Source: CAZKRL01 sp964555295 (lineage in GTDB: Bacteria; Bacteroidota; Bacteroidia; Flavobacteriales_D; Sanyastnellaceae). From it: a stretch of 64,000 nt of DNA. Each line of letters starts with the position of its first letter. The first letter of the stretch is position 1. The stretch covers positions 1-64,000 of the forward strand of contig CAZKRL010000007.1 in NCBI GenBank assembly GCA_964555295.1, in the 5' to 3' direction. The notes below the pieces were generated by a model that saw only the letters and a list, made by a program, of their open reading frames with translations, had not been told where the DNA came from and made no database searches. Shown in pieces: positions 27,907-39,522 of this stretch. Position numbers and translations under genes: made by a program.

Positions 27907-29043
27907 TTATTGATTCACTACACGTATAGTTTGACCGTCGACAAGTTTTCTTGCGCCCTTGCTCACAATGGATTCACCACCATTGAGACCTGTAAGAATT
28001 TCAGTCTGTCCTTCGTAATTTCTACCAATAGTCACAATCGTTTTACGAGCGATGTTATTGTCGTTTAGGAAAACAAACGACCGGTTCTCAGCATCCTTCA
28101 TTACAAGTGATGTGGCGATAACTACTGCGTTTTCTGATCGATATTCAGGAATCCGCACGGCACCTACCAAGTTGGGCTTCATCAAAGGATTTCCGGAGGG
28201 AATATTGATTCGTAGTTCAAATGTCCGATTGGCGCGTTTGATTGTATTACCGATTCTCGCCACTGTACTATTGATGGTATCTACATTAGGAATGATAATA
28301 TCCACCGGCATTCCTTCCTTGGTTATACCAATATAATTTTCACTCACATCAGCGACCATATAATTATCACCCGGGTTGATGATGGTCATCACCGGTATTG
28401 GAGAAGCCATCGATGCGGCTTCACCTTCATGCAGGTTAATTTTATCTACCACGCCACTCATCGGTGAAGTGATCACAAATTGAGATAGCTGTTCGCGAAC
28501 CTGTTTGATTTGTTCTTCGAAATTCTCCTTTGCGCGCTTCGCCTGAAGCACCTGCATTTCCGTGCCAATTTTCTGATCCCACAGTCGCTTGAGGCGATTA
28601 TAATTTTCTGTTTCTACGGCGAGGTTAACTTCCAATTGACCAATGACTTTCGCGGTCGCACCTTCATCGATCTGAACCAATTTTTGACCGGCACTTACTT
28701 GCTGACCTTCGCGAACAAGAACCTTTTTTATGATTCCTTGTCCCATCGGATTCGGATAGATATCAGCCTCAGCGTCAGTAGCAATATAACCTTGCACTTC
28801 AAAATAAGTGTTGAACGGTGCTCGTGTCACTTGTGTAATGCCTACAGCAGGCGCTTTGATGGAGGTGTCGGCCGCTGCAATCATCGCCTCTATTTCAGCA
28901 AGCTCCCGACCTACATTAGTTTGGATGGTCTTTAGTGAATCGCGCTGGGCTATCAGGCGATCGAGCGAGGCATTGCCTGAATTCGATTTACCGCAAGAAT
29001 ATAATAATGCGGTAATCAGAAGAATTCCAATGAGATTTTTCAT
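27907..29043 (-). CDS. RND efflux periplasmic adaptor (membrane fusion protein) lipoprotein
   Basis: The ATG at 29043 gives MKNLIGILLITALLYSCGKS, a lipoprotein signal with lipobox LYSC, so it is chosen over an upstream start that would overlap the TolC gene. A coiled coil follows (residues about 25-55), then the biotinyl-lipoyl half-motif GQGIIKKVLVREGQQVSAGQ, a helical hairpin and the second half-motif SPMSGVVDKINLHEGEAAS. It ends with a beta-barrel and membrane-proximal domain. It links the RND permease to the outer-membrane channel. It is flanked by both partners in one operon. Confidence 0.9.
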   Translation of the reverse strand: MKNLIGILLITALLYSCGKSNSGNASLDRLIAQRDSLKTIQTNVGRELAEIEAMIAAADTSIKAPAVGITQVTRAPFNTYFEVQGYIATDAEADIYPNPMGQGIIKKVLVREGQQVSAGQKLVQIDEGATAKVIGQLEVNLAVETENYNRLKRLWDQKIGTEMQVLQAKRAKENFEEQIKQVREQLSQFVITSPMSGVVDKINLHEGEAASMASPIPVMTIINPGDNYMVADVSENYIGITKEGMPVDIIIPNVDTINSTVARIGNTIKRANRTFELRINIPSGNPLMKPNLVGAVRIPEYRSENAVVIATSLVMKDAENRSFVFLNDNNIARKTIVTIGRNYEGQTEILTGLNGGESIVSKGARKLVDGQTIRVVNQ

Positions 29044-29054
29044 ATTGAATGGTA

Positions 29055-30383
29055 TTATCGTTGTATGCATTTATCCAGTTTATTTTTTGCCTTCAGCATA
29101 TTCAGCACTGCCGCTATGTACTGACCGTGAGCATCAATCACCTGCTGATTTCTTTGGGTAATATTGAAGCTGCCCGATACACCCTCACGGAATTTTATTT
29201 CCTCTTTAGCGAGTATGGACTTAGCAAGTTTCAAATTGTTATCTGCGTGTGTCATGCGCTGAGCTGCACTATTATATTCGGTGGAAGCAGTCGTATACTC
29301 CAGCGTAACGGCCTCTTTAGTGGTTTGCACGGCTTCCTCCATACGTTTCACCTCTACACCCACCTTCTGAACTGACTTGTTGCGTATCCCACCACTCAGA
29401 ATAGGAATATTCAATTGTATGCCCCAAAGTTGAATTGGGAACCAAGGGAGCGAGGTATCGAAGTAATTGAATTCTGACCGGAGTCCTTGTGTTTGAAGAT
29501 TATAGAATGAAGCGACATTCGGAAGGTAGGCCGCTTTTTTTGCTTTGAGATTCAACTGTTGCAATAACAAACCCTTTTGTGCCATTTGAACATCCAGATG
29601 ATTCTCAGGAGTAAAGCCATCGGCTTGTGTAATGTTAGCTGCTGTAAGTGTTTCTAGCTTGTCGGTGAGTTCAATTTCAGTAGCCAAAGGCATGCCTATG
29701 GTGAATTTCAGTAGATTCTTTGTTATAGCAGTATAAGATTGAGTGTAATTCAATTGGATTTTAATTTCATTGATACTGAGATCAATTTGTTCAACATCCT
29801 GCACTTCCATAAATCCTGCGACTTGCATCGCTGAGGTTTCTGCTCGCAGTTTTTCAAGATTCGCAAGGAGCTCTTCCAAGGTTTTAACGTTCGCCTCGGT
29901 GGAAACTGCAAGCACATAAGCATCGGCAGCTTGCATGGCCACTTCATTCGCAGAACGATCTACTGTCTTGCTTTGCAGATCTGCATACGCGCGTGATGCT
30001 CGCAACCCCACTAACCAAGTGCCGTCAAATAGCAACTGCGTGGCTGATAGACCGGCTGTTGCCTGATGAGGTACGCCAAATTTGACTCTCACATCCTGAC
30101 CCGGAGCTCCGAAGAAATCACCAGGAACGATCGAGGTTGGCAGATTTAAAAAATTTTGGTACTGAATTGAGCCATTGATTTGCGGCAGCCCGATGCCAAG
30201 CAATTCATCTGTAGAAATTTTTGCTGCTTCCTGATCATGTCGGGCATTTTTAACGGCCGGAGCATTTGTTTTCGCATACTCTTTGGCTTGTAACAAACTC
30301 AGTGGCTGAGTTTGAGCATGCACACCGTAGCAACACATCAGACAGACGACGAGATGAATCCATTTAGTGTTTTGTAACATCAT
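29055..30383 (-). CDS. TolC-like outer-membrane efflux channel (442 aa)
   Basis: A signal peptide (residues about 1-23, ending YGVHAQ) precedes the repeated outer-membrane efflux protein domain. The first repeat starts LSLLQAKEYAKTNAPAVKNA and the second begins near EITLTDK...ENHLDVQMAQKG. Long amphipathic helices rich in Ala, Gln and Asn are typical of the periplasmic tunnel. The ATG overlaps the TetR stop by four bases (ATGA), so regulator and channel are translationally coupled. It forms the exit duct for the RND/MFP pair downstream. Confidence 0.88.
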   Translation of the reverse strand: MMLQNTKWIHLVVCLMCCYGVHAQTQPLSLLQAKEYAKTNAPAVKNARHDQEAAKISTDELLGIGLPQINGSIQYQNFLNLPTSIVPGDFFGAPGQDVRVKFGVPHQATAGLSATQLLFDGTWLVGLRASRAYADLQSKTVDRSANEVAMQAADAYVLAVSTEANVKTLEELLANLEKLRAETSAMQVAGFMEVQDVEQIDLSINEIKIQLNYTQSYTAITKNLLKFTIGMPLATEIELTDKLETLTAANITQADGFTPENHLDVQMAQKGLLLQQLNLKAKKAAYLPNVASFYNLQTQGLRSEFNYFDTSLPWFPIQLWGIQLNIPILSGGIRNKSVQKVGVEVKRMEEAVQTTKEAVTLEYTTASTEYNSAAQRMTHADNNLKLAKSILAKEEIKFREGVSGSFNITQRNQQVIDAHGQYIAAVLNMLKAKNKLDKCIQR

Positions 30384-30994
30384 GCGACTTTATTTTTCTT
30401 CATCATTTTATTCAATTGGATGAGTCCTTCATCACTCGCAATCCCGCGGATGTGATATTGAAACGACTCCCTGTAAACATTTGCTGCCTTGAATTGATCG
30501 AAAGGAAAAACCTCAGGATCAAGGAATGACTCAACCCTTACGAGATATAACCGAGTGATGATATCGGGGTTAAAATCTTTCCGATAAAGCCCCTCCTTCT
30601 GACCCTTCAACAAATTCTTAAGGATGCATTTGTTCACGATATCAGCCCGATGCTGCTTCATTTTGAGAGCGAGCTGAGGATGATATTTTTCGAGATCATA
30701 TTGCACAGCTGGGTGCACTTTATTGAGAATACCCAGAACCCAATGCATGATTTCGAACATCTCGTCGATGGCCGATAATTTTTTGGATATGATTTCCTTG
30801 ATGCTGCTCTCCTCTGTGGTCATGTGCAGGTCGAGCGCTCGTGACAGCAAATCTTCCTTGTCGCTGAAATATTGGTACAAGGTCTTCTTTGAGATACTCA
30901 GCTGCTTGGCGATATCATCCATGTTCACGCTTTTGATGCCAAAACGCATGAAGATGGACATCGCGCCTTCAACCAGGGTAAATTCTTTGTTCAT
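30380..30994 (-). CDS. TetR family repressor of the efflux operon (204 aa)
   Basis: The N-terminal helix-turn-helix is canonical: GAMSIFMRFGIKSVNMDDIA followed by KQLSISKKTLYQYFSDKEDLL. The C-terminal part is a variable ligand-binding helical domain. As first gene of the operon it probably represses its own transcript and the pump. An inverted repeat directly upstream (31000-31019) is a candidate operator. The inducer is unknown. Confidence 0.9.
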   Translation of the reverse strand: MNKEFTLVEGAMSIFMRFGIKSVNMDDIAKQLSISKKTLYQYFSDKEDLLSRALDLHMTTEESSIKEIISKKLSAIDEMFEIMHWVLGILNKVHPAVQYDLEKYHPQLALKMKQHRADIVNKCILKNLLKGQKEGLYRKDFNPDIITRLYLVRVESFLDPEVFPFDQFKAANVYRESFQYHIRGIASDEGLIQLNKMMKKNKVA

Positions 30995-30999
30995 TATTG

Positions 31000-31019
31000 A
31001 GCGTGCGAATGTACACGCT
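31000..31019. promoter_or_regulatory. Candidate TetR operator overlapping the efflux promoter
   Basis: Perfect 6-bp arms AGCGTG/CACGCT are separated by 8 bases, 6 bases upstream of the tetR ATG. On the minus strand the spacer holds TACATTCG, one base from the TAnnTTTG -7 consensus. An autorepressor site over the promoter fits the usual TetR layout, but no repeat of the site was found elsewhere. Confidence 0.45.
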
Positions 31020-31064
31020 GAAACACATCAGAAACGAAAAGGTTCAAAAAACGTTTCCTTAGTA

Positions 31065-33182
31065 TTACACCAGCTGGAAATCCAAGGTGCGTTTGTTTAG
31101 ATCGCCGGCCACGACTTTGACCATGACTTTATCACCGAGATGTATCTCTTCGCGGGTGCGCATTCCTCGGATGATGTATTTGTCAGCATCGAATTCAAAA
31201 CGATCTCGTGTAATGGATTTCAGGGAAACCTGTCCTTCGCTCTTGGTTTCGCCAATCTCGACATATAGGCCCCATCCGGTAAGACCTGATACCACACCTT
31301 CAAAGACTTCACCGATATGTTCCATCATGAATTCCACCTGTTTGTATTTGATACTGGCGCGCTCGGCCTCTGCTGCGCGTTTTTCCATGAGGGAACTTTG
31401 TTTGCACCGCAAATCGAAGTCGCCGGCCAAGGGTGCTTTTCCGCCATCCAGATAATGCTGCAATAATCGGTGTGCCATCATATCGGGATAGCGTCTGATA
31501 GGAGAAGTGAAATGTGTGTAATGCGAAAATCCCAGTCCGAAGTGACCGATATTACTCACTGAATACTCTGCTTTAGCCATGCTTCTGATGGCCATTTGAC
31601 GGAGAATATCTTCCTCCGGTTGTCCATCGAGCATCTTCATCACTGAGCGAATGAACTGTGACGGATCGGATGCAGCGTTATTGGGCAGCTTATAGCCGAG
31701 GTGCATGAGAAAGGTGCGCAATTGAATGAGCCGTTGATGGTCGGGCTTATCATGAACGCGATAGACAAAAGTTCGTGCGACCTCATCCTTTGTTGTACCG
31801 CCGAAGGCACCCACTGCCTGATTGGCCAACAACATAAACTCTTCAATCAATCGGTTGCTGTCTTTCATCCTCTTGATGGTAACACCGAGTGGTCGGCCCA
31901 TTTCATCGAGTTTGAATTTCACTTCCTCAGTATTGAAATCAATAGAACCTGCGCTGAATCTTTTCTTGCGGAGTTTCACCGCGAGCGCATTCAATTGAAG
32001 CACTTCCTTTTGAAAATCTCCCATTTTTCCTTCGATGATTTCCTGTGCTTCCTCATAGGTAAATCGACGATCTGAATGAATGATTGTTCTGCCAATCCAA
32101 GTGCTCAAAATCTGCGCGTCGTCGTTCATTTCAAACACTACCGAAAAACAAAGTTTGTCTTCATTGGGTCGGAGCGAACACAAGTGATTGGAGAGTTTCT
32201 CTGGCAGCATGGGTATGGTGCGATCTACAAGGTATACCGACGTAGCCCGTTGCAATGCCTCGGCCTCAAGCGCGGTTCCTGGCCTTACGTAATGAGTGAC
32301 ATCAGCGATGTGTACACCGATTTCGTAGCGGTTGTCGCCTGTTTTTCTAAGCGACAGTGCATCGTCAAAATCCTTCGCATCGTATGGGTCTATTGTGAAA
32401 GTAGTGATCTCACGGAAATCGCGGCGTTTAGCAATTTCACCGGCATCAATGGTTTCGGGAATTGCCTCCGATTCATTTTCTACGGCAACAGGAAAGCTCT
32501 CTGGCAAATCGAACTCAGCAATGATGGCATGCATTTCAACGCTGTGAGAACCGGGCTTTCCGAGCACCTTGACAATCTTACCGAACGGTTTACGCTTGGG
32601 GTCGGTCCAGGAGGTGATTTCAGCAATCACCTTATCGCCGTTTCTCGCTCCCAAAAGTTCTGAATCAGGGATATAAAAATCAACGTGTGTTCTGCTATCC
32701 GAAGGAATGAAAAATGTGTGCTTTGGCTGAATTTGTACGATGCCTACATGGCGTTGTTTATGACGCTGCAACACTTCAGTTACGACTGCTGATTTGCGCC
32801 GACCTCGACCTTGGAGCTCCACCTTCACGATATCACCCCATAGTGCAATACCCGTATTTTCCTTGTCGATATGAATTTCTTTTTCGATTCCTTCTACCTG
32901 CACAAAACCCTTCCCGAATCGATTGATGGAGATGATTCCGGTAAGAGCATCCTTTGCACTTTGTTTGGCCAGAAACTTGCCGCGCTCAGGCTGCTGAATG
33001 AGTCCCTCCTCGGTGGCGGTTACCAGAATTTCATGAATCAATGTCCGTAATCCCGCGTCACGTATATCAAGCTCTGAAGCAATTTGTTTGTGGTTGAGAG
33101 GTTTGCCATGATGCTTTTGCAAAACAGCCAGGACTTCTTCACGCAGGTTGCGCCGACCTTTGGATGTGTTTTTCTTTTTCAA
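31065..33182 (-). CDS. rnr: Ribonuclease R (705 aa)
   Basis: Domain order is that of RNase R: an N-terminal helix-turn-helix (KHHGKPLNHKQIASELDIRD), cold-shock/OB domains, the RNB catalytic domain with DPYDAKDFDDALSL carrying the metal-binding aspartates, and a C-terminal S1 domain (EGVVSGLTGWGLYVEIGE). It degrades structured RNA 3' to 5', acting in rRNA quality control and mRNA turnover. The start is a TTG at 33182 giving MKKKNTSKGRRNL; no in-frame ATG lies upstream. The length is slightly short relative to E. coli (about 813) because the Lys-rich C-terminal tail is missing, as is usual in this phylum. Confidence 0.95.
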   Translation of the reverse strand: MKKKNTSKGRRNLREEVLAVLQKHHGKPLNHKQIASELDIRDAGLRTLIHEILVTATEEGLIQQPERGKFLAKQSAKDALTGIISINRFGKGFVQVEGIEKEIHIDKENTGIALWGDIVKVELQGRGRRKSAVVTEVLQRHKQRHVGIVQIQPKHTFFIPSDSRTHVDFYIPDSELLGARNGDKVIAEITSWTDPKRKPFGKIVKVLGKPGSHSVEMHAIIAEFDLPESFPVAVENESEAIPETIDAGEIAKRRDFREITTFTIDPYDAKDFDDALSLRKTGDNRYEIGVHIADVTHYVRPGTALEAEALQRATSVYLVDRTIPMLPEKLSNHLCSLRPNEDKLCFSVVFEMNDDAQILSTWIGRTIIHSDRRFTYEEAQEIIEGKMGDFQKEVLQLNALAVKLRKKRFSAGSIDFNTEEVKFKLDEMGRPLGVTIKRMKDSNRLIEEFMLLANQAVGAFGGTTKDEVARTFVYRVHDKPDHQRLIQLRTFLMHLGYKLPNNAASDPSQFIRSVMKMLDGQPEEDILRQMAIRSMAKAEYSVSNIGHFGLGFSHYTHFTSPIRRYPDMMAHRLLQHYLDGGKAPLAGDFDLRCKQSSLMEKRAAEAERASIKYKQVEFMMEHIGEVFEGVVSGLTGWGLYVEIGETKSEGQVSLKSITRDRFEFDADKYIIRGMRTREEIHLGDKVMVKVVAGDLNKRTLDFQLV

Positions 33183-33245
33183 TGGATACGAATTTACGCA
33201 AGTCGTGTCTATGACTCATAATGTGCGCAAGTACTTGATAATGTT

Positions 33246-34820
33246 TTAGTGAACAATTTGCCTATTAAATCTAGCCAAATCAAATACATAAATACCGTCG
33301 CGATGGAATAGCGTATCTGCGAAGAAGAATAATGCCGTGGTATCTTGACACTCCTCTCCTACTTTGAGAATTTTACTTGCCCCCCGTTCTACAAGCTCCG
33401 CAATCACAGTGCTATCGGGCAACTCACGATCGAATCCCATTCTCGTAAAACCTATTCTCCCAATGGAATATAATTGAATATTGGGTGAAGGGTCATTGAT
33501 GCAAATGACGGTATCCATTGGTGAAATTACTTGTCGCACGCCTTCAATATGACTCTGTAATTTACCGAGATGACTATTATAATAATCATTGAAATACCAC
33601 CAATTACCCCGGATAAATGAACTCAATAAAATATTATTTCTGGATATTAAATTATTCTTGCCACGTGAAGTTTGAGAGTATGCTAAAGCATGCGTAAAAA
33701 TCAGTATTGAAAAGGAAATGAATACCGCAGTTTTCATCCATTTGAAACGCAAGAAATAATATTCAAAATCCTTGAATATTATAAATAACATTGTCAACGG
33801 TAAGAACAGGGCTTCAATTAAGTAATAATCGTGAACTTCTAAAGCCCAGAACCATAATGCGATATAACTGCAAACTCCAACGCATCCTATCAACAGCGCA
33901 ATGAAAAGAAATCCCTTTATTCTTTGGCGAATCATGGCATATATAATGAGGCAAATCAGTGGCAACAAAACACTCAAGTGAAATATTAAATTGAATTGGT
34001 ATTTCCAAATGGATGTCCATATGCGCTGAACATCATTCGCGCTTACCTCCCAAATGGGCCTGACAACTGTAGAAAATAAATCCGAATGATGAAATTCATT
34101 GTATCGAACAGCATAGGAATACCACTGCCAAGTGCATAATAATGCAATCACTAGAGACATTGCAAATACCAGAGTGGGCTTGCGATATAAACCAAATATT
34201 TCTTTTTTTATAAATCCATAATGAACCACTGCGGCACCTGCAAAAGTTAGGATGGCAATTAGCGCAGTAATCTTGATCAGAACGGCCAGTGTTAAGAAAA
34301 AAACGAGCAATACCACATGATACCCTTTGGGCCGGGTGAGATACTTATAGATGAGGTATGCTGTAATCAGAAGAAATGAGAACGAATAGAGGTTGGGCAA
34401 TATAGTATTTGAATAAAATAATAGTACCGGTGAGGATAAAAGCGTGGCGGTGAAAACCAGGGTCTTTTTTTCAGAACGAAAGAAATATTGCAGTACTTCA
34501 GAAAATAAAATCAACGCAGTGTATAGCGTGAGATAGGTTAACAGCTTGCCAATCCACTCATGCTGACCGAAGATCGACCACAAATTCCCAATTATATAAT
34601 AGACAATGGGGAATTCTCCGGCGGCTGCACGATTATTGAAAGGAGAGACATATTGTGTTTCGGGCTGCCAAAAAGAATTTCCTTTCATGTAATTCAATGC
34701 AATAGAAAATGAGTCAGTCTTGCGCCATTCATGGATAGGTCGAATGGGTTCGAAAAAATCTCCGAGATGCCCGTATATGACAAACAGGACAACAATCAAT
34801 AGGGCTATTCTGAATTTCAT
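33246..34820 (-). CDS. GT39-like membrane glycosyltransferase (524 aa)
   Basis: A polytopic protein with about 10-12 hydrophobic helices, starting with a signal-anchor (RIALLIVVLFVIYGHLGDFF). The first periplasmic loop carries PIRPIHEWRKTDSFSIALNY and YVSPFNNRAAAGEFPIVYYI. That is the arrangement of acidic and aromatic residues after helix 1 found in ArnT/PMT-type transferases that use polyprenyl-phosphate sugars. A soluble C-terminal domain follows (residues about 400-524). It lies 25 bases downstream of the DUF5686 gene on the same strand. Acceptor and sugar are unknown. Confidence 0.7.
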   Translation of the reverse strand: MKFRIALLIVVLFVIYGHLGDFFEPIRPIHEWRKTDSFSIALNYMKGNSFWQPETQYVSPFNNRAAAGEFPIVYYIIGNLWSIFGQHEWIGKLLTYLTLYTALILFSEVLQYFFRSEKKTLVFTATLLSSPVLLFYSNTILPNLYSFSFLLITAYLIYKYLTRPKGYHVVLLVFFLTLAVLIKITALIAILTFAGAAVVHYGFIKKEIFGLYRKPTLVFAMSLVIALLCTWQWYSYAVRYNEFHHSDLFSTVVRPIWEVSANDVQRIWTSIWKYQFNLIFHLSVLLPLICLIIYAMIRQRIKGFLFIALLIGCVGVCSYIALWFWALEVHDYYLIEALFLPLTMLFIIFKDFEYYFLRFKWMKTAVFISFSILIFTHALAYSQTSRGKNNLISRNNILLSSFIRGNWWYFNDYYNSHLGKLQSHIEGVRQVISPMDTVICINDPSPNIQLYSIGRIGFTRMGFDRELPDSTVIAELVERGASKILKVGEECQDTTALFFFADTLFHRDGIYVFDLARFNRQIVH

Positions 34821-34845
34821 ATTTTACTGAACGTCTAAATAATAT

Positions 34846-37302
34846 TTATATATCACCGCTTAAGGTCATCACGTATGCAAAATTGTCGGCGCTTCTCGGA
34901 AAGGCATAAGGGCCCATTCTGTAACTCATGCCCACTCCCAATGAAAGCGTGTTTAATTTCATAAGTTGATTCAATTCCATGCCGGCTTCATAATATCCCC
35001 TATTTGCGGCGTTGGGCTTGTATTCGTAGCGGACTATATCACTCGCATTACCGATAATAGCTGAGCCCTTTATGGCAGGTTGAATGGAAAATTTCCGACG
35101 GCCCAAGGGAATGCTTTCAAATATGTGTCGCACAAATACGGACGCGAAACGGCTGTGCTGAAATTCATTGGTTTTCATGGTAAGGAATGTTTCGTTACTC
35201 ATTGGCGCAAAGTTTCTGAATGCACCGCGGCCATTGTATAACAAACTATAAGGAACGGCCTTATCCACAACTCCCATAACAATAGAAGCCGACAGTTTTC
35301 CATGGTCAAAAAACCGAAACGTTTTCTGAACTCGAAAGTCAAATCTGTTATATGCAAAATCGTTGTATGCAAAGGAATTCGGCGCGAATCCATAACGCAC
35401 TTTTACGATGGGCATATGCCCTTGAAGTTTCACCTCACCTTGTCGGGTCAACATGATTTTCTCTCCCGGAGCCCAGCGCAATTCGACGGCACATTCAGTA
35501 TTCAAAAAACGGGACATATACAATGCTACATTTTCATTTTCTGCTACCTGAAATTTCATTGCCTCGAAAGGTGCTATCTCTTGAACCATGATAGATGACT
35601 TCACAGAAAGAGTGCGCCAAAGTCGTCCCGAAAGGGTGAATTCTGCTCTCTCCCTGCGGTCCATACGAGAGACGAAAATCCTGTATAAATCAATTCCCAT
35701 CGGCTCAATTTTATCCGGCAAAATAGTATTGCCTCCTGTTTCAAAGACATCATTTTGATACTTGATACTTGTCCAAACATCCCTGTTTCTGCTCCATCGA
35801 AATTTCAGATCTCCACCATACTTCCATGCAGTATCTCCCACACCGAAAGCCATATATCCGCCAGTGCTAAAAACGGTTGAGATATTCTGGCTCGTACGCA
35901 AATCAGCGCAAATTCTGATTCCCTCGTAAGGATTGTATGCAATGAAGTTATTGATGTTCCACTCGACGGGACCAAGATTTAATGAACCCCGGGTCAGCGA
36001 GGTAAAACGTTGTAGCTTCTGATCCAATTTGGCGGCACGTCCAAGACTATCAATAGTAAGATAGGTGCGTAACTCCTTTTCGGTTAGTGCCACCGCGCGT
36101 GCGCTGGCCCATAGAGAATCATTTTCGGCTATTGGATACTGATCAGCGATTACCGAGATAGGCCCGAACTCACTTTGCTCGAATTTCGGATGGAAATCAA
36201 CCCGCTGAAAATATTGCTTGCTATATCCTTCAAGAGGTTTGTTAAGCACCTTGACATTCTCGAAAGTCAAGAAAGTTTCGCTTTGATCAGGAAACCAAAA
36301 TTGATCAGAGTGCCTTTTATACTGCTGTTTTATTCTGACCGTCAAATCGGCACTATCAGGCAATGCCGCAGTAAAATTCACTATTGCCGAATCACGGCTC
36401 TGCAGGTACAATTTTCCACTAAGCTCTTCACCTCGCCGTGATTTACGCGGCCAGAAACGGATCCCTAAAAGAGTGTCATTCGCCTGAAACACGCTGTCTT
36501 CGAGCTGATAACGGTAATTTTTGAAAGCGCGTTCCGACAGCGGGGCCGTGAATGTTCTGCCCATCACCTCAAAAGTTTCACCATAAGCGGATAATTCTTG
36601 CAACTGATAGGCCATCAAAAACATATCTGCCGACTGCATGATGCCGGATACCCGATGAGCATTGATTCTGTCGAGCTTCTTTCCGGGGGGCGAAAATTCC
36701 TTATGCACCGATGTTTCCATCAGAAATAAATACTTCTCCTGCAGAAATTTTTGTAAGGCGATTTCGGCCGAGTCCGTTGAAATGGGTTCATGAGTGCCTG
36801 ATCCGTCACTCTCCAAATTTCTTCCTACCAGAAGTTTGAAATATGCGTCACAGCTGAATGAACGTCGCATGGGATCATTCTCAGCTTTTCTATCGATAGC
36901 CCGCTGGATGATCAGATCTGCAGGATTTACGCCGGGCAGAATTACAACCTCAGGTAAGGATTGATTCAATGAACGAAGTGTAATAAAAATAGCACGATCC
37001 GAATTCACCTTCATCTTGACAGATTCATAGCCAATGAGACGCACATGAATCTCAGGAGCCGAATCAATAACATCGAGAGAAAATTTACCATCAATATCTG
37101 AAAAAGTAGCATGTTGGTTAGAAGCATCGGATACCACTGCAAATGCCAACGGCTCCTGAGTGGATTCGTCTATCACCGTACCCGTCAAAACGAACTGACC
37201 ACACAGTTCCAAATTCACGACCAATAAAAGCCAAAGCAACGATGCAGCCGGTAATACCTTATGAAAGAATCTGCTCAAAGTGAAAAATAGAAAGGTTTGC
37301 AA
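34846..37302 (-). CDS. DUF5686 outer-membrane protein with carboxypeptidase-regulatory-like domain (818 aa)
   Basis: After a signal peptide (HKVLPAASLLWLLLVVNLEL) comes a carboxypeptidase D regulatory-like beta domain (TGTVIDESTQEPLAFAVVSD, DGKFSLDV). A long middle and C-terminal part follows, typical of the Bacteroidota DUF5686 family, with alternating strands near the C-terminus (RVQKTFRFFDHGKLSASIVM) ending MTLSGDI, as expected for an outer-membrane barrel. The only in-frame start before the signal peptide is TTG at 37302. The role is unknown; the regulatory-like domain is shared with TonB-dependent receptors. Confidence 0.75.
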   Translation of the reverse strand: MQTFLFFTLSRFFHKVLPAASLLWLLLVVNLELCGQFVLTGTVIDESTQEPLAFAVVSDASNQHATFSDIDGKFSLDVIDSAPEIHVRLIGYESVKMKVNSDRAIFITLRSLNQSLPEVVILPGVNPADLIIQRAIDRKAENDPMRRSFSCDAYFKLLVGRNLESDGSGTHEPISTDSAEIALQKFLQEKYLFLMETSVHKEFSPPGKKLDRINAHRVSGIMQSADMFLMAYQLQELSAYGETFEVMGRTFTAPLSERAFKNYRYQLEDSVFQANDTLLGIRFWPRKSRRGEELSGKLYLQSRDSAIVNFTAALPDSADLTVRIKQQYKRHSDQFWFPDQSETFLTFENVKVLNKPLEGYSKQYFQRVDFHPKFEQSEFGPISVIADQYPIAENDSLWASARAVALTEKELRTYLTIDSLGRAAKLDQKLQRFTSLTRGSLNLGPVEWNINNFIAYNPYEGIRICADLRTSQNISTVFSTGGYMAFGVGDTAWKYGGDLKFRWSRNRDVWTSIKYQNDVFETGGNTILPDKIEPMGIDLYRIFVSRMDRRERAEFTLSGRLWRTLSVKSSIMVQEIAPFEAMKFQVAENENVALYMSRFLNTECAVELRWAPGEKIMLTRQGEVKLQGHMPIVKVRYGFAPNSFAYNDFAYNRFDFRVQKTFRFFDHGKLSASIVMGVVDKAVPYSLLYNGRGAFRNFAPMSNETFLTMKTNEFQHSRFASVFVRHIFESIPLGRRKFSIQPAIKGSAIIGNASDIVRYEYKPNAANRGYYEAGMELNQLMKLNTLSLGVGMSYRMGPYAFPRSADNFAYVMTLSGDI

Positions 37303-37428
37303 AACTCAACCATATCCCTCATGTTCAAAACAATTCCTGTTAAATAGCAGATATCGTCAAGGGTTCTGAATTGCTATGCTTTATAGATGATACTTCATTG
37401 AGACGCGTAACGATTTCAAAATTGTGTT

Positions 37429-37458
37429 TTGAGCGGTGGAATTATGCGCCTATTTTCG
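37429..37458 (+). promoter_or_regulatory. Promoter of atpDC
   Basis: TTG at 37429-37431, a 19-base spacer and TATTTTCG at 37451-37458 (one mismatch to TAnnTTTG). The predicted start site lies about 15-20 bases before the atpD ATG at 37480. Confidence 0.55.
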
Positions 37459-37470
37459 CGCCCGAAATAA

Positions 37471-38991
<1,521 letters not shown>

Positions 38992-38992
38992 T

Positions 38993-39229
38993 ATGAAGAT
39001 TGAAATCATCACACCGGAGAGTACACTTTTTGAAGGCGAGGGCAGTTATGTAGCCCTCCCAGGAAGTGATGGCGGCATTGGAATTTTAGATCGACACGCC
39101 CCGCTGATTTCCTCACTGAAGGCAGGAACGCTAAAGGTGAAAGACAAAGCAGGCAAAGAACATCGCTTCGAGGTGAAAGGCGGCACGGTTGAGGTTTCCG
39201 ACAACAAAGTGATCATCCTCGCAGAGTAA
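38993..39229 (+). CDS. atpC: F-type ATP synthase subunit epsilon (78 aa)
   Basis: Starts one base after the atpD stop. The sequence MKIEIITPESTLFEGEGSYV and LPGSDGGIGILDRHAPLIS is the N-terminal beta-sandwich of epsilon. The protein lacks the C-terminal helical hairpin that inhibits the enzyme in E. coli (about 138 residues there), which is common in this phylum. It forms part of the central stalk. Confidence 0.95.
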   Translation: MKIEIITPESTLFEGEGSYVALPGSDGGIGILDRHAPLISSLKAGTLKVKDKAGKEHRFEVKGGTVEVSDNKVIILAE

Positions 39230-39522
39230 AGTCCGAATTATCATTGATAGCATTGGCCAACGCTTATGCGTCATCTTCGCTATCCCTGGCGAATTTTCAT
39301 CAACGAATTCCTAAAGAGAATACAGAGAGCTGTTGGTAAAGCCTTACCGGCAGTAAAGTGATTTTTGACGCCTGTTCCTTCTCCTGAACAAGTCATCTGC
39401 GCCATTGTGGATGCCGCTCTTCACAACACGTTATGGATGAAAGTGTGCAACCTCTGTTTTGTACCTACGTCTAACCAATACCTTCGGCTGATAATTTTCG
39501 ATCCGAGAAGTTGAAATCTCTC

